From positions 1 through 17,352 of the forward strand of contig CABUDN010000042.1 of NCBI GenBank assembly GCA_902490355.1: DNA of 17,352 nucleotides, written 5' to 3'. The DNA comes from an uncultured Oscillibacter sp. (GTDB taxonomy: Bacteria; Bacillota; Clostridia; Oscillospirales; Oscillospiraceae). Below are positions 6,500-13,441 of the stretch, piece by piece. Position numbers and translations under genes: made by a program. Position 1 is the first letter of the stretch; each line of letters opens with the position of its first letter. Under the pieces are notes generated by a model. It saw only the letters and a program-made list of their open reading frames with translations. It was not told where the DNA came from and did not search any database.

Positions 6500-7174
6500 T
6501 TATTTCTCCAGCTGGGCCGTCACATCGGCCAAAAACGCCGTCCAGGCCTCCGGGTTTTCCACATAATACAGCGGACACCGCTTTCCCGACACATCATAAT
6601 GCCGGATCACATCCGTCTGCGGGTCCAGGTGAAACTCCTCACACAGCCACGCCGTCAGCTCCACCACACGGTCATAGGTCACGTCGGAAAACTCCCCCGT
6701 CTCATCCGGATGGCAGACCTCAATGGCCACGGTATCCTCGTTGCGCTCGTTGGAGGCGTAGGCGATTTCGGTCAGGGGCACGCACTGGATCACCTCGCCC
6801 TCCAGCCCCACAATGAAGTGGCTGGAGGCATAGATTCCCTCTTCCCCCGAGGCCAGGGAGGCAAAGTAGTTGCGGTTGGCCTGGGCGGTGGTGTCGGGAT
6901 TGCCCACATAGTGAATCACCACGCCGTCAATCCGCTCCAGCGTCGTTCCCGGACGGGACCACTGATTCACCGGCAGCAGGTCTTGTTCCACATAGTCCGG
7001 CACCGCCACGCCTTCTCCGTCCGGTCCCCGCAGCGCCTGCCAGATCCACAATCCGCTCCCCGCCAGGGCGGCCGCCGCAATCAGCACGGCAGCCGCCATC
7101 AGGTTCCCGCTCCGGCGGACCCGGCGGACCCGACGCCGCCGGACAGCGGAATGTCTTTGTTCTGTCTCCGTCAT
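6500..7174 (-). CDS. Membrane-anchored N-acetylmuramoyl-L-alanine amidase (Amidase_2 family)
   Basis: A zinc hydrolase that cleaves the bond between N-acetylmuramic acid and the peptide stem of peptidoglycan. The 224 residues start with an Arg-rich cytoplasmic segment (RRRRVRRVRR, 12-21) and one membrane helix (about 24-47), so the enzyme faces the wall. The Amidase_2/PGRP-like domain covers about 76-208. Predicted zinc ligands are H88 (VVIHYVGNP), H192 (IRHYDVSGKRCP) and C200, matching the His-His-Cys set of T7 lysozyme. SSHFIVGLEGEVIQCVP (117-133) is the conserved core strand. No cell-wall-binding repeat is present. The ATG overlaps the permease stop by 4 bases (ATGA), making it the last gene of the GntR/ABC operon. 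Confidence 0.9.
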   Translation of the reverse strand: MTETEQRHSAVRRRRVRRVRRSGNLMAAAVLIAAAALAGSGLWIWQALRGPDGEGVAVPDYVEQDLLPVNQWSRPGTTLERIDGVVIHYVGNPDTTAQANRNYFASLASGEEGIYASSHFIVGLEGEVIQCVPLTEIAYASNERNEDTVAIEVCHPDETGEFSDVTYDRVVELTAWLCEEFHLDPQTDVIRHYDVSGKRCPLYYVENPEAWTAFLADVTAQLEK

Positions 7175-9162
7175 CCGCTCACCGCCACCGTGGTGTTCTC
7201 TTCCGCCACAACGATTCCGCTCTGCGGCGTGCTCAGGGCGACGGTTTCCTCCTCAGCGTAGTCCTCGGGATACAGCTCCGCCCGGGTAACCAGGTCCGCT
7301 TCCGTCACCAGACCCAGCCGCAGCAGGCAGTCCACCGTCTCCGTCATCTCCGGACGGACCCGAATGGTAATCCAGTCGTTGGACGTATAGGACGCTCCGC
7401 TGCTGTCCTGCTCCTGGTACTCAAAGGTCAGTTCCATATTGATGGCATAGTCGCGGGCGTCGGAACTGTCAAACCATTCGTAGGTGCCCCAGGTGCCGTT
7501 GGCGGCATCCCGGCGCACGGCCGCGGCAATGGCCTCCGCCTCCCGGCTGCCCAGATCGTAGCTGCCTCCCCGGTTCGTACTCACGTATCCGCCGGTGAGG
7601 GTGTAGTCCGGATCGCCGTCATGCAGACGGACGGCCTTCATGGCCTCGCCGTTGACCAGGGTGTCCAGCAGGTAGTCATAGGTCCCCGCCTGGGCCATCC
7701 GGTCCCGGGTGATGAACAGGTCATAGCTGCGCATCAGATGCTGGCCATTGGCAAGCGTGTACTCCAGCCAGATCCAGGTGGTTGCCTCACCCAATGTCTC
7801 CTCATCCTCCTGCGTGAGCGGCTGGTTGTACAGTTCGGTCTCCTTCTCCCGCAGATAGTCCAGATCCTGCACCACTGCCCGGTGCAGCTCCACCACCTGT
7901 GCGATCAGAGCATCCTCCTCCCCGGCATCGAGCGTATAGCTGTTGCCGGCGACCCGCAGCTCAATCCGGGTCACATCCGCTGCGTTGGGCACCCGGGCCG
8001 CCACGCCCAGCACATCCGTATGCATGGCTCCGCACACGGCGGCGCAGCACACCACCACGGCCACGGCGCCCTTCCAGCTGCCCCGGAACACCCGCAGGGA
8101 CTTGGCCAGCAGCATGGCCGCGGCATACCAGCCGATCAGGCCCGCCACGCACATGCACACCGCCATGGGCAGCGCCTGGTAGTAAGGACTGTACTGGAAG
8201 CTGCGCCAGAAGATCTCATACAGCGCCATGCCGCCCGGCAGCGCCGCCAGCAGGGTGACCACCACCCGGAAGACCGGCCGCAGCCACGGCGCGGCCACCA
8301 CATCGCCGGCGCTCTCACTGCGCCGCCGCCGGTAGAGCAGATACGTCAGCCCCAGCAGCACCACGCCCACCAGAACATACACACCCACGACCCACAGGCC
8401 CCGGAGGTGAATTTCCGTTGTAACATAGTCATAATAAGAGGGATAGGGGTCCTGATTGATCAGGCGCTCCTCCACCACCCGGTCAATCCAGACCGTATTC
8501 TCCAGATAGACCGTAGGCGAGAGCCACTCCAGTGCTCCGGAATAGCTCCCCGCGACACCGGTCAAAAAGCCCTGGGCCAGCATGGAAAACAGGGAGTCCA
8601 GAATGACCTCCAGAAAGTGCAGCACCAGGTAGATGGCCGGCATGGCAAAGAGGTTGCCGGTGAGAAAGGCCGCAAAGGTGGCCGTTGCAAAGTAAAAGAA
8701 GCTCTCTCCCAACACCGCCAGCACCGTCACCAGCAGGGCCTCCAGGGAAAATGCCCCGGTGACGAGAGAAACCAGCACGCACAGCACGCCGGTCACGCCG
8801 TAGGGAATGAGCATCATGGCCATACCGGACAAGAAGCCGGTGGCCAGAAGGCCTTCCCGCCGGATGGGCATGGTGTGCATCATGCTCACGCTGCGGGCAC
8901 TGTATAAGTAGTTCCAAACCGCCATGGCGCACAGCACGGCATAGATCAAAGACAGCACCGGTACCGCATCGGAGGCCACGCTGTAATAGGCTCCGGCCAG
9001 GTCGATCTGCGTCAGTTCAAACTGCCGGTTGCGCAAAAGCTCCATCACCAGCGCCAGGGGGAACAGAGCCCCAACAAAGGACGCCATGCCCCAAAGCGGC
9101 CAAAACCGCGTCAGGTTCTTGCGCAGCAGCGTCCCGTTAAAGAACGATGTCCTTGACTGCAT
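7171..9162 (-). CDS. ABC transporter permease with large C-terminal soluble domain
   Basis: Membrane subunit partner of the adjacent ATPase. From the ATG at 9162 it is 663 residues. About nine hydrophobic segments are visible, between residues 21 and 190 and again between ~255 and ~382, followed by a ~280-residue soluble C-terminal domain (from about AARVPNAADVTRIELRV) rich in acidic residues and Tyr, probably outside the cell. The layout resembles clostridial ABC-2-type permeases that carry a C-terminal DUF6449-like domain (recalled, not verified). I chose 9162 because GGAGGGG lies about 7 bases upstream; an in-frame ATG at 9183 has no comparable RBS. The start overlaps the ATPase gene by 26 bases and the stop overlaps the amidase by 4. 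The substrate is unknown; YtrA-type loci suggest envelope-stress or antibiotic efflux/sensing. Confidence 0.85.
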   Translation of the reverse strand: MQSRTSFFNGTLLRKNLTRFWPLWGMASFVGALFPLALVMELLRNRQFELTQIDLAGAYYSVASDAVPVLSLIYAVLCAMAVWNYLYSARSVSMMHTMPIRREGLLATGFLSGMAMMLIPYGVTGVLCVLVSLVTGAFSLEALLVTVLAVLGESFFYFATATFAAFLTGNLFAMPAIYLVLHFLEVILDSLFSMLAQGFLTGVAGSYSGALEWLSPTVYLENTVWIDRVVEERLINQDPYPSYYDYVTTEIHLRGLWVVGVYVLVGVVLLGLTYLLYRRRRSESAGDVVAAPWLRPVFRVVVTLLAALPGGMALYEIFWRSFQYSPYYQALPMAVCMCVAGLIGWYAAAMLLAKSLRVFRGSWKGAVAVVVCCAAVCGAMHTDVLGVAARVPNAADVTRIELRVAGNSYTLDAGEEDALIAQVVELHRAVVQDLDYLREKETELYNQPLTQEDEETLGEATTWIWLEYTLANGQHLMRSYDLFITRDRMAQAGTYDYLLDTLVNGEAMKAVRLHDGDPDYTLTGGYVSTNRGGSYDLGSREAEAIAAAVRRDAANGTWGTYEWFDSSDARDYAINMELTFEYQEQDSSGASYTSNDWITIRVRPEMTETVDCLLRLGLVTEADLVTRAELYPEDYAEEETVALSTPQSGIVVAEENTTVAVSG

Positions 9163-10033
9163 AGTCCACCCCTCCCAACTCATAGATAAAGATTTCCTCC
9201 AATGTCAGCGGCACCGCGTCCACCAGCAGCGGATCATACGCCGCCAGACGCGCTTCCGCCTCCCGGGCGCTCATCCGCATAATCAGCGTATGGACCCGGC
9301 CGATCCGGGATGCATGCAGCACCGGAATCTCCGGAGGCGGTGCCTCCCGGTCCTCCCGAAACACCACCTGCAGCTTCACCGTGGTATCCTGCAGCTGGGC
9401 CAGGGACCGCTCCAGCAGCACCTTGCCGTGATCCATAATGCCCACGTGGTCACACACATCCTCCAGCTCCCGCAGGTTGTGGGAGGACACCAGCACCGTG
9501 GTCCCCCGCTGGGCCACATCTCCCAGCACCAGAGACCACACCTGCCGCCGCATCACCGGGTCCAGACCGTCCACCGGCTCGTCGAGAATCAGATAATCCG
9601 GCATGCAGCAAAGCGCCAGCCAGAACGCCACCTGCTTCTGCATGCCCTTGCTCAGCCGACGGATCATGCGCTTTTCCTCAATCCGGAACACATCTTTCAG
9701 CGCCTCATAGCGTTCCATGGAAAAACGGGGATAAAATCCGCGATAAAAGCGCATCATATCCCGGACCGTGGATTGCAGAAAGTAATACCAATCATCGGGA
9801 ATCGCCGCGACCCGGGCCTTGAGATCCGTATTTTCCCATACGTCCTCGCCGCCCATGCGCACCGTGCCCGTATCCTGCCGGTAAATGCCCGTCAGATGCC
9901 GGATCAGCGTGGACTTGCCCGCACCGTTGGGCCCCACCAGGCCGTATACACTGCCTGCCGGAACCGAAATCGTCGCCCCGTCCAGCGCGGCAAACCCGTC
10001 AAAGCGCTTGACGAGATCCTTGACTTCAATCAT
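9137..10033 (-). CDS. ABC transporter ATP-binding protein (YtrB/BcrA-like)
   Basis: ATPase subunit, 298 residues. Walker A is GPNGAGKST (34-42), the signature is LSKGM (127-131, a common variant of LSGGQ), Walker B is LILDE (148-152) followed by the D-loop GLDP, and the switch His is in SSHNLRELEDV (H185). The usual Q-loop glutamine is not obvious: the corresponding stretch reads IPDDWYYFLQSTV, as in some YtrB/BcrA relatives. The C-terminal ~85 residues are the divergent extension typical of this subfamily. The start overlaps the GntR gene by 4 bases (ATGA) and the end overlaps the permease by 26, so the proteins are probably made in coupled ratios and form one transporter. Confidence 0.93.
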   Translation of the reverse strand: MIEVKDLVKRFDGFAALDGATISVPAGSVYGLVGPNGAGKSTLIRHLTGIYRQDTGTVRMGGEDVWENTDLKARVAAIPDDWYYFLQSTVRDMMRFYRGFYPRFSMERYEALKDVFRIEEKRMIRRLSKGMQKQVAFWLALCCMPDYLILDEPVDGLDPVMRRQVWSLVLGDVAQRGTTVLVSSHNLRELEDVCDHVGIMDHGKVLLERSLAQLQDTTVKLQVVFREDREAPPPEIPVLHASRIGRVHTLIMRMSAREAEARLAAYDPLLVDAVPLTLEEIFIYELGGVDYAVKDIVL

Positions 10034-10389
10034 GCCTGCTCCTCCTTTACCAGCGCTGCCAGCTCCGCATTGCTCACACCCAGATACCGCAGTTCTGCCA
10101 GCAGTTCCCGCACCTGGGAGAGCAATTCCGCCTTCCGTGCCTCGTCCGCCCCGGTATTGCCGGAAGCAAAGCTTCCCTTTCCCGGCACGGAATAGATGTA
10201 TCCCTCACCTTCCAGCTCGTTGTATGCCCGCTGAATAGTATTGGGATTGATGCTCAGCTGCGTCGCCAGTGCCCGGACCGACGGCAGCTTCTCATCCGGC
10301 GCCATGGCACCGGTGACGATCAGCTTTCGCAGCCCATCTTTGATCTGCTCGTAAATGGGCCGGGAATCCCGGTAGTTCAAACTGATCAC
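10030..10389 (-). CDS. GntR-family transcriptional regulator, YtrA subfamily
   Basis: DNA-binding repressor, 119 residues from a GTG start at 10389. The winged HTH is clear: SRPIYEQIKDGLRKLIVTGAM (from residue 9), then EKLPSVRALATQLSINPNTIQRAYNELEGEGYIYSVPGKGSF (33-74). The short tail (~75-119) after the HTH is the size seen in YtrA proteins, too short for a FadR or HutC ligand domain. A longer frame back to 10515 exists, but its extra 42 residues cross the predicted promoter and operator. The GTG start is supported by AGGTGAGG just upstream and by the usual N-terminus. It is first in the ABC/amidase operon and very likely autoregulates through the palindrome at 10434-10456. Cell-wall stress as the inducing signal is inferred from the family. 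Confidence 0.93.
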   Translation of the reverse strand: MISLNYRDSRPIYEQIKDGLRKLIVTGAMAPDEKLPSVRALATQLSINPNTIQRAYNELEGEGYIYSVPGKGSFASGNTGADEARKAELLSQVRELLAELRYLGVSNAELAALVKEEQA

Positions 10390-10433
10390 ATCCTCACCTT
10401 CCCCTTCCTGGCCGCCCGTGCGCGGCCGCAATA

Positions 10434-10456
10434 CTGTACTAACTGTATTAGTACAG
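10434..10456. promoter_or_regulatory. GntR (YtrA-type) operator, perfect inverted repeat
   Basis: CTGTACTAA and TTAGTACAG are perfect inverted 9-base arms around a 5-base centre. Read another way it is CTGTA-N13-TACAG, the spacing I recall for YtrA-type sites. It begins 2 bases after the -10 hexamer, covering the expected transcription start and blocking initiation when bound. Confidence 0.85.
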
Positions 10457-10458
10457 AT

Positions 10459-10487
10459 AGGATAACACCGTCTTTTCCGCTTGTCAA
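10459..10487 (-). promoter_or_regulatory. Promoter of the gntR-ABC-amidase operon
   Basis: Minus-strand consensus -35 TTGACA (10482-10487), 17-base spacer, -10 TATCCT (10459-10464). The operator sits immediately downstream. The good -35 suggests strong expression when repression is lifted. Confidence 0.75.
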
Positions 10488-10497
10488 GAGGTGGAAA

Positions 10498-10517
10498 CCG
10501 TCCAATTCCGTCCAATT
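10498..10517. repeat. Exact tandem duplication of a 10-base word between divergent promoters
   Basis: CCGTCCAATT occurs twice in immediate succession (10498-10507 and 10508-10517). It ends 6 bases before the rpsO -35 and begins 10 bases after the -35 of the divergent gntR promoter. It could be a regulator site with one turn per repeat, or simply a slippage duplication. Confidence 0.7.
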
Positions 10518-10523
10518 TTTCTC

Positions 10524-10552
10524 TTTACAAGCGGGTTTTCCTGTGATATAGT
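10524..10552 (+). promoter_or_regulatory. Promoter of rpsO, extended -10
   Basis: -35 TTTACA (10524-10529), 17-base spacer, -10 TATAGT (10547-10552), preceded by TG at 10544-10545 (extended -10). Both hexamers match consensus at 5 of 6 positions. T-rich sequence just upstream may help. Confidence 0.8.
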
Positions 10553-10558
10553 TCTTAC

Positions 10559-10670
10559 GCACGCAATCGTGCAGATACTATTTTATATCCCCAGAGCTTC
10601 GCTTCACGGACATTCACCGATCCTCAGGCGCAGTTCTGCGGGGAATCATCAGAAAGGTGGAACTTTTACC
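10559..10670 (+). promoter_or_regulatory. Structured 5' leader of rpsO, possible S15 autoregulatory RNA
   Basis: The ~110-base leader begins with the hairpin GCACG-CAAT-CGTGC (10559-10572), right at the predicted start site. TCCCC (10588-10592) can pair with GGGGA (10640-10644), enclosing small hairpins such as CGG/CCG (10607-10619). TTCACC (10613-10618) is partly complementary to the RBS region GGTGGAA (10656-10662). This resembles the layout of S15-binding leaders in other bacteria, but the fold was done by eye. Confidence 0.35.
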
Positions 10671-10937
10671 ATGCTGCGCAAAGAACAGAAAACTGCTATC
10701 ATCGACGCCAACCGCACCCACGAGAACGACACTGGCTCTCCCGAGGTCCAGATCGCCATTCTCACCGAGCGGATCAACCAGCTCACCGCCCACATGCAGG
10801 CCAACCCCCAGGACAAGCACTCCAACCGCGGCCTTTTGAAGATGGTCGGTAAGCGCCGCAGCCTGCTGGACTACCTGCAGAAGAAGGACATCGAGCGTTA
10901 TCGTGCCCTGATCGCCAAGCTGGGTATCCGCAAGTAA
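10671..10937 (+). CDS. rpsO: 30S ribosomal protein S15
   Basis: Ribosomal protein of 88 residues that binds 16S rRNA helices 20-22 early in assembly of the central domain. It has the canonical family sequence: a short N-terminal helix (KEQKTAIIDANRTHENDTGS), the conserved TGSPEVQIAILTERINQLT, then HSNRGLLKMVGKRRSLLDYL and the ending IERYRALIAKLGIRK. The ATG at 10671 follows AGGTGG, and the length matches the family exactly. It has its own promoter and leader and is followed by a hairpin terminator before pnp, the arrangement known from E. coli and many Firmicutes. Confidence 0.99.
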   Translation: MLRKEQKTAIIDANRTHENDTGSPEVQIAILTERINQLTAHMQANPQDKHSNRGLLKMVGKRRSLLDYLQKKDIERYRALIAKLGIRK

Positions 10938-10947
10938 GACGGGAAAT

Positions 10948-10994
10948 AGGGTGGTGCAGAGCTGTTTCTACACCACCCTTCTTTCACATTTTTC
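10948..10994 (+). terminator. rpsO terminator/attenuator upstream of pnp
   Basis: AGGGTGGTG (10948-10956) pairs with CACCACCCT (10971-10979) around a 14-base loop, followed by an interrupted T-run (TCTTTCACATTTTT). The weak T-tract suggests partial read-through into pnp, for which I see no convincing promoter of its own in 10995-11110. Confidence 0.75.
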
Positions 10995-11125
10995 ACCCTG
11001 CATCCACAAGAGCCTTTCAAGCCTTTAGCAGTTGAAAATGCGCCCGGGACAACCCTTCCGGACCTGTTTTCAAGTGCTAACGGTTTGGCTCGCGTGGGAC
11101 CACTTTATAAAAAAGGAGCGTTTCC

Positions 11126-13276
11126 ATGTCTACCATCATTACGAAAAGACAATTCCCCAACTATCACAAGTATGAGATGGACCTGGCCGGCCGTCCCCTG
11201 ACCCTGGAGGTCGGCAAGCTGGCCGAGCTGGCCAACGCCGCCGTCATGGTGGGCTACGGCGACACCCGGGTCCTGGTGTGCGCCACCGCCGCCCCCCGTC
11301 CCCGCGACGGCATCGACTTCTTCCCCCTGAGCGTGGACTTCGAGGAGAAGCTCTACGCCGTGGGCCGCATCCCCGGCTCCTTCAACCGCCGGGAAGGCCG
11401 TCCCGGTGAGAAGGGCATCCTCACCAGCCGCGTCATCGACCGGCCCATCCGCCCCCTGTTCCCCTACGACTTCCGCAATGACGTGTCCATCATGGCCACC
11501 GTCATGAGCGTGGATCACGACTGCTCTCCCGAGGTGGCTGCCCTGATCGGCACCTCCGCCGCCCTGGCCATTTCCGACATTCCCTGGAACGGCCCCGTGG
11601 GCGCCCTGAAGGTGGGTCTGGTGAACGGTGAGCTGGTGCTCAACCCCAACAGCGAGCAGCGTAAGGTCTCCGACCTGGACGTCACCGTGGTCTCCACCGG
11701 CAAGAAGGTGGTCATGATCGAGGCCGGCGCCAACGAGGTGGACAACGACACCATGTTCCGTGCCATCCAGCTGGCTCACGAGGAAAACCAGAAGCAGATC
11801 GCCCTCATCAACCAGATGGTTGCCGAGGTGGGCAAGCCCAAGTTCGAGTATCCCCACGCCGATTTCAACCAGGAGCTGTTTGACAGCATCGTGGCCAACT
11901 ACATGGACGAGGCCAAGGCCGCCATGGACACCGACGACAAGAACGTCCGCGAGGCCCGCTGGAACGCCATGATCGAAAAGTGGCACGAGCAGTATCTCGA
12001 GCAGTATCCCGAGATGGACAAGTATCTCGAGGAAATCACCTACAAGTTCCAGAAGAAGATCGTCAAGGCCTGGCTGCTGGAAGGCCACCGCGTGGACGGC
12101 CGCGCCAAGAACGAGATCCGTCCCCTGGCCGCCGAAGTGGGCGTTCTGCCCCGGGCCCACGGTTCCGGCCTCTTCACCCGCGGCCAGACCCAGGTGCTCT
12201 CCGTTGCCACCCTGGATACCCTCTCCGCCAACCAGAAGCTGGACACCATCTGGGAAGAGACCGAGAAGCGGTATATGCACCACTACAACTTCCCCGGCTA
12301 CTCCGTGGGCGAGGCCAAGCCCGCCCGCAGCCCCGGCCGCCGGGAAATCGGTCACGGCGCTCTGGCCGAGCGTGCCCTGCTGCCCGTGATCCCCTCCGTG
12401 GAGGAATTCCCCTACGCCATCCGCGTGGTCAGCGAAGTGGTCTCCTCCAACGGCTCCACCTCCCAGGGCAGCGTCTGCGGCTCCACCCTGGCTCTGATGG
12501 ATGCCGGCGTGCCCATCAAGGCTCCTGTGGCCGGCATCTCCTGCGGCCTCATTCAGGATGACGACGGCTCCTTCACCACCTTCATCGACATCCAGGGCGT
12601 GGAGGACTTCCACGGCGAGATGGACTTCAAGGTGGCCGGCACCAAGAAGGGCATCACCGCCATCCAGATGGACCTGAAGAACGACGGCCTGACCATGGAG
12701 ATCATCAAAAACGCCCTGGACATCACCTATGATGCCCGGTGCGAGATCCTGGACCAGATCATGCTGCCGGCAATCTCCGAGCCCCGCAAGGAAGTCAGCA
12801 AGTACGCCCCCAAGATGCTCACCATGCACATCGATCCCTCCAGAATCCGGGAGGTCATCGGTTCCGGCGGCAAGGTCATCCAGAAGATCGTGGCCGACAC
12901 CGGCGCCAAGATCGACATCAACGACGACGGCTCCATCTTCATTGCCGGCGTGGACGCCGCTTCCTGCGACGCCGCCAAGAAGTGCATTGACGACATCGTC
13001 TTTGTGCCCGAGGTGGGCGCCCTGTACTACGGCCGCGTGGTGCGCCTGATGACCTTCGGCGCCTTCGTGGAGCTGGCTCCCGGCAAGGACGGCCTGGTCC
13101 ACATCTCCAAGCTGGCCGACCACCGCATCGAAAAGGTGGAAGACGCCTGCAAGATCGGCGACATGATGTGGGTCAAGGTCACCGACATCGACGAAAAGGG
13201 CCGCGTGAACCTGAGCCACAAGGATGCCGTCAAGGAAATCAAGGCCAAGGAAGCCGCCGGCGAGCGCATCAAGTAA
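11126..13276 (+). CDS. pnp: Polyribonucleotide nucleotidyltransferase (PNPase)
   Basis: Phosphorolytic 3'-5' exoribonuclease of mRNA decay and RNA quality control, active as a trimer. The 716 residues contain the first RNase PH domain (about 13-145, with the RNA-contact loop GSFNRREGRPGE), the helical linker, the catalytic second RNase PH domain (about 325-560, with GQTQVLSVATL and MDFKVAGTKKGITAIQMD), a KH domain with GSGG in PSRIREVIGSGGKVIQKI, and a C-terminal S1 domain (GALYYGRVVRLMTFGAFVEL...DGLVHISKLADHRI). No domain is missing and the length is typical. AAGGAG lies 8 bases before the ATG at 11126. Expression probably comes by read-through from rpsO. Codons are very strongly C/G-ending, consistent with high expression. 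Confidence 0.98.
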   Translation: MSTIITKRQFPNYHKYEMDLAGRPLTLEVGKLAELANAAVMVGYGDTRVLVCATAAPRPRDGIDFFPLSVDFEEKLYAVGRIPGSFNRREGRPGEKGILTSRVIDRPIRPLFPYDFRNDVSIMATVMSVDHDCSPEVAALIGTSAALAISDIPWNGPVGALKVGLVNGELVLNPNSEQRKVSDLDVTVVSTGKKVVMIEAGANEVDNDTMFRAIQLAHEENQKQIALINQMVAEVGKPKFEYPHADFNQELFDSIVANYMDEAKAAMDTDDKNVREARWNAMIEKWHEQYLEQYPEMDKYLEEITYKFQKKIVKAWLLEGHRVDGRAKNEIRPLAAEVGVLPRAHGSGLFTRGQTQVLSVATLDTLSANQKLDTIWEETEKRYMHHYNFPGYSVGEAKPARSPGRREIGHGALAERALLPVIPSVEEFPYAIRVVSEVVSSNGSTSQGSVCGSTLALMDAGVPIKAPVAGISCGLIQDDDGSFTTFIDIQGVEDFHGEMDFKVAGTKKGITAIQMDLKNDGLTMEIIKNALDITYDARCEILDQIMLPAISEPRKEVSKYAPKMLTMHIDPSRIREVIGSGGKVIQKIVADTGAKIDINDDGSIFIAGVDAASCDAAKKCIDDIVFVPEVGALYYGRVVRLMTFGAFVELAPGKDGLVHISKLADHRIEKVEDACKIGDMMWVKVTDIDEKGRVNLSHKDAVKEIKAKEAAGERIK

Positions 13277-13296
13277 GTTCTTCCCCAGCTGTTTGC

Positions 13297-13330
13297 GCGG
13301 GGCGGGCACAACGCCCGCCCCGCTTTTCTC
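13297..13330 (+). terminator. pnp intrinsic terminator
   Basis: GCGGGGCGGGC (13297-13307) pairs perfectly with GCCCGCCCCGC (13313-13323) around ACAAC, followed by TTTTCTC. This should separate pnp from mnmE. Confidence 0.93.
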
Positions 13331-13441
13331 ATGTTCCCTTCCCCCTCTCCGGTCCGGCCCGGACGCTGCCCCGCGCCCGGCATCTCCCGGTTTTGCCGTG
13401 CCGGAGGCACCCTCTGTTTTTCCACAAAAGGAGTTGATTGC

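Noticed and set aside
6243..6578. A 111-codon minus-strand frame overlapping the amidase end and the 56-residue gene
   Set aside because: It is in a different frame from both, has no RBS, and crosses the AT-rich spacer. The 56-codon frame has better start and stop signals.
2629..6816. A 1395-codon open frame on the plus strand, antisense to ileS, its leader and part of the amidase gene
   Set aside because: It runs opposite a canonical ileS, crosses its terminator, the T-box and the promoter, and has an Ala/Gly/His/Val-rich composition typical of antisense frames under extreme G/C third-position bias. No RBS or domain is visible.
10390..10515. N-terminal extension of the GntR regulator by 42 residues
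   Set aside because: The extension would be encoded by the operator and promoter region and has no similarity to GntR proteins. The GTG at 10389 has an RBS and the expected N-terminus.
13398..13420. GTGCC-GGA-GGCAC hairpin followed by TTTTT before mnmE, as a possible attenuator
   Set aside because: The stem is only 5 bp and six bases separate it from the T-run, too weak and too far for an intrinsic terminator. It is mentioned only as leader structure.
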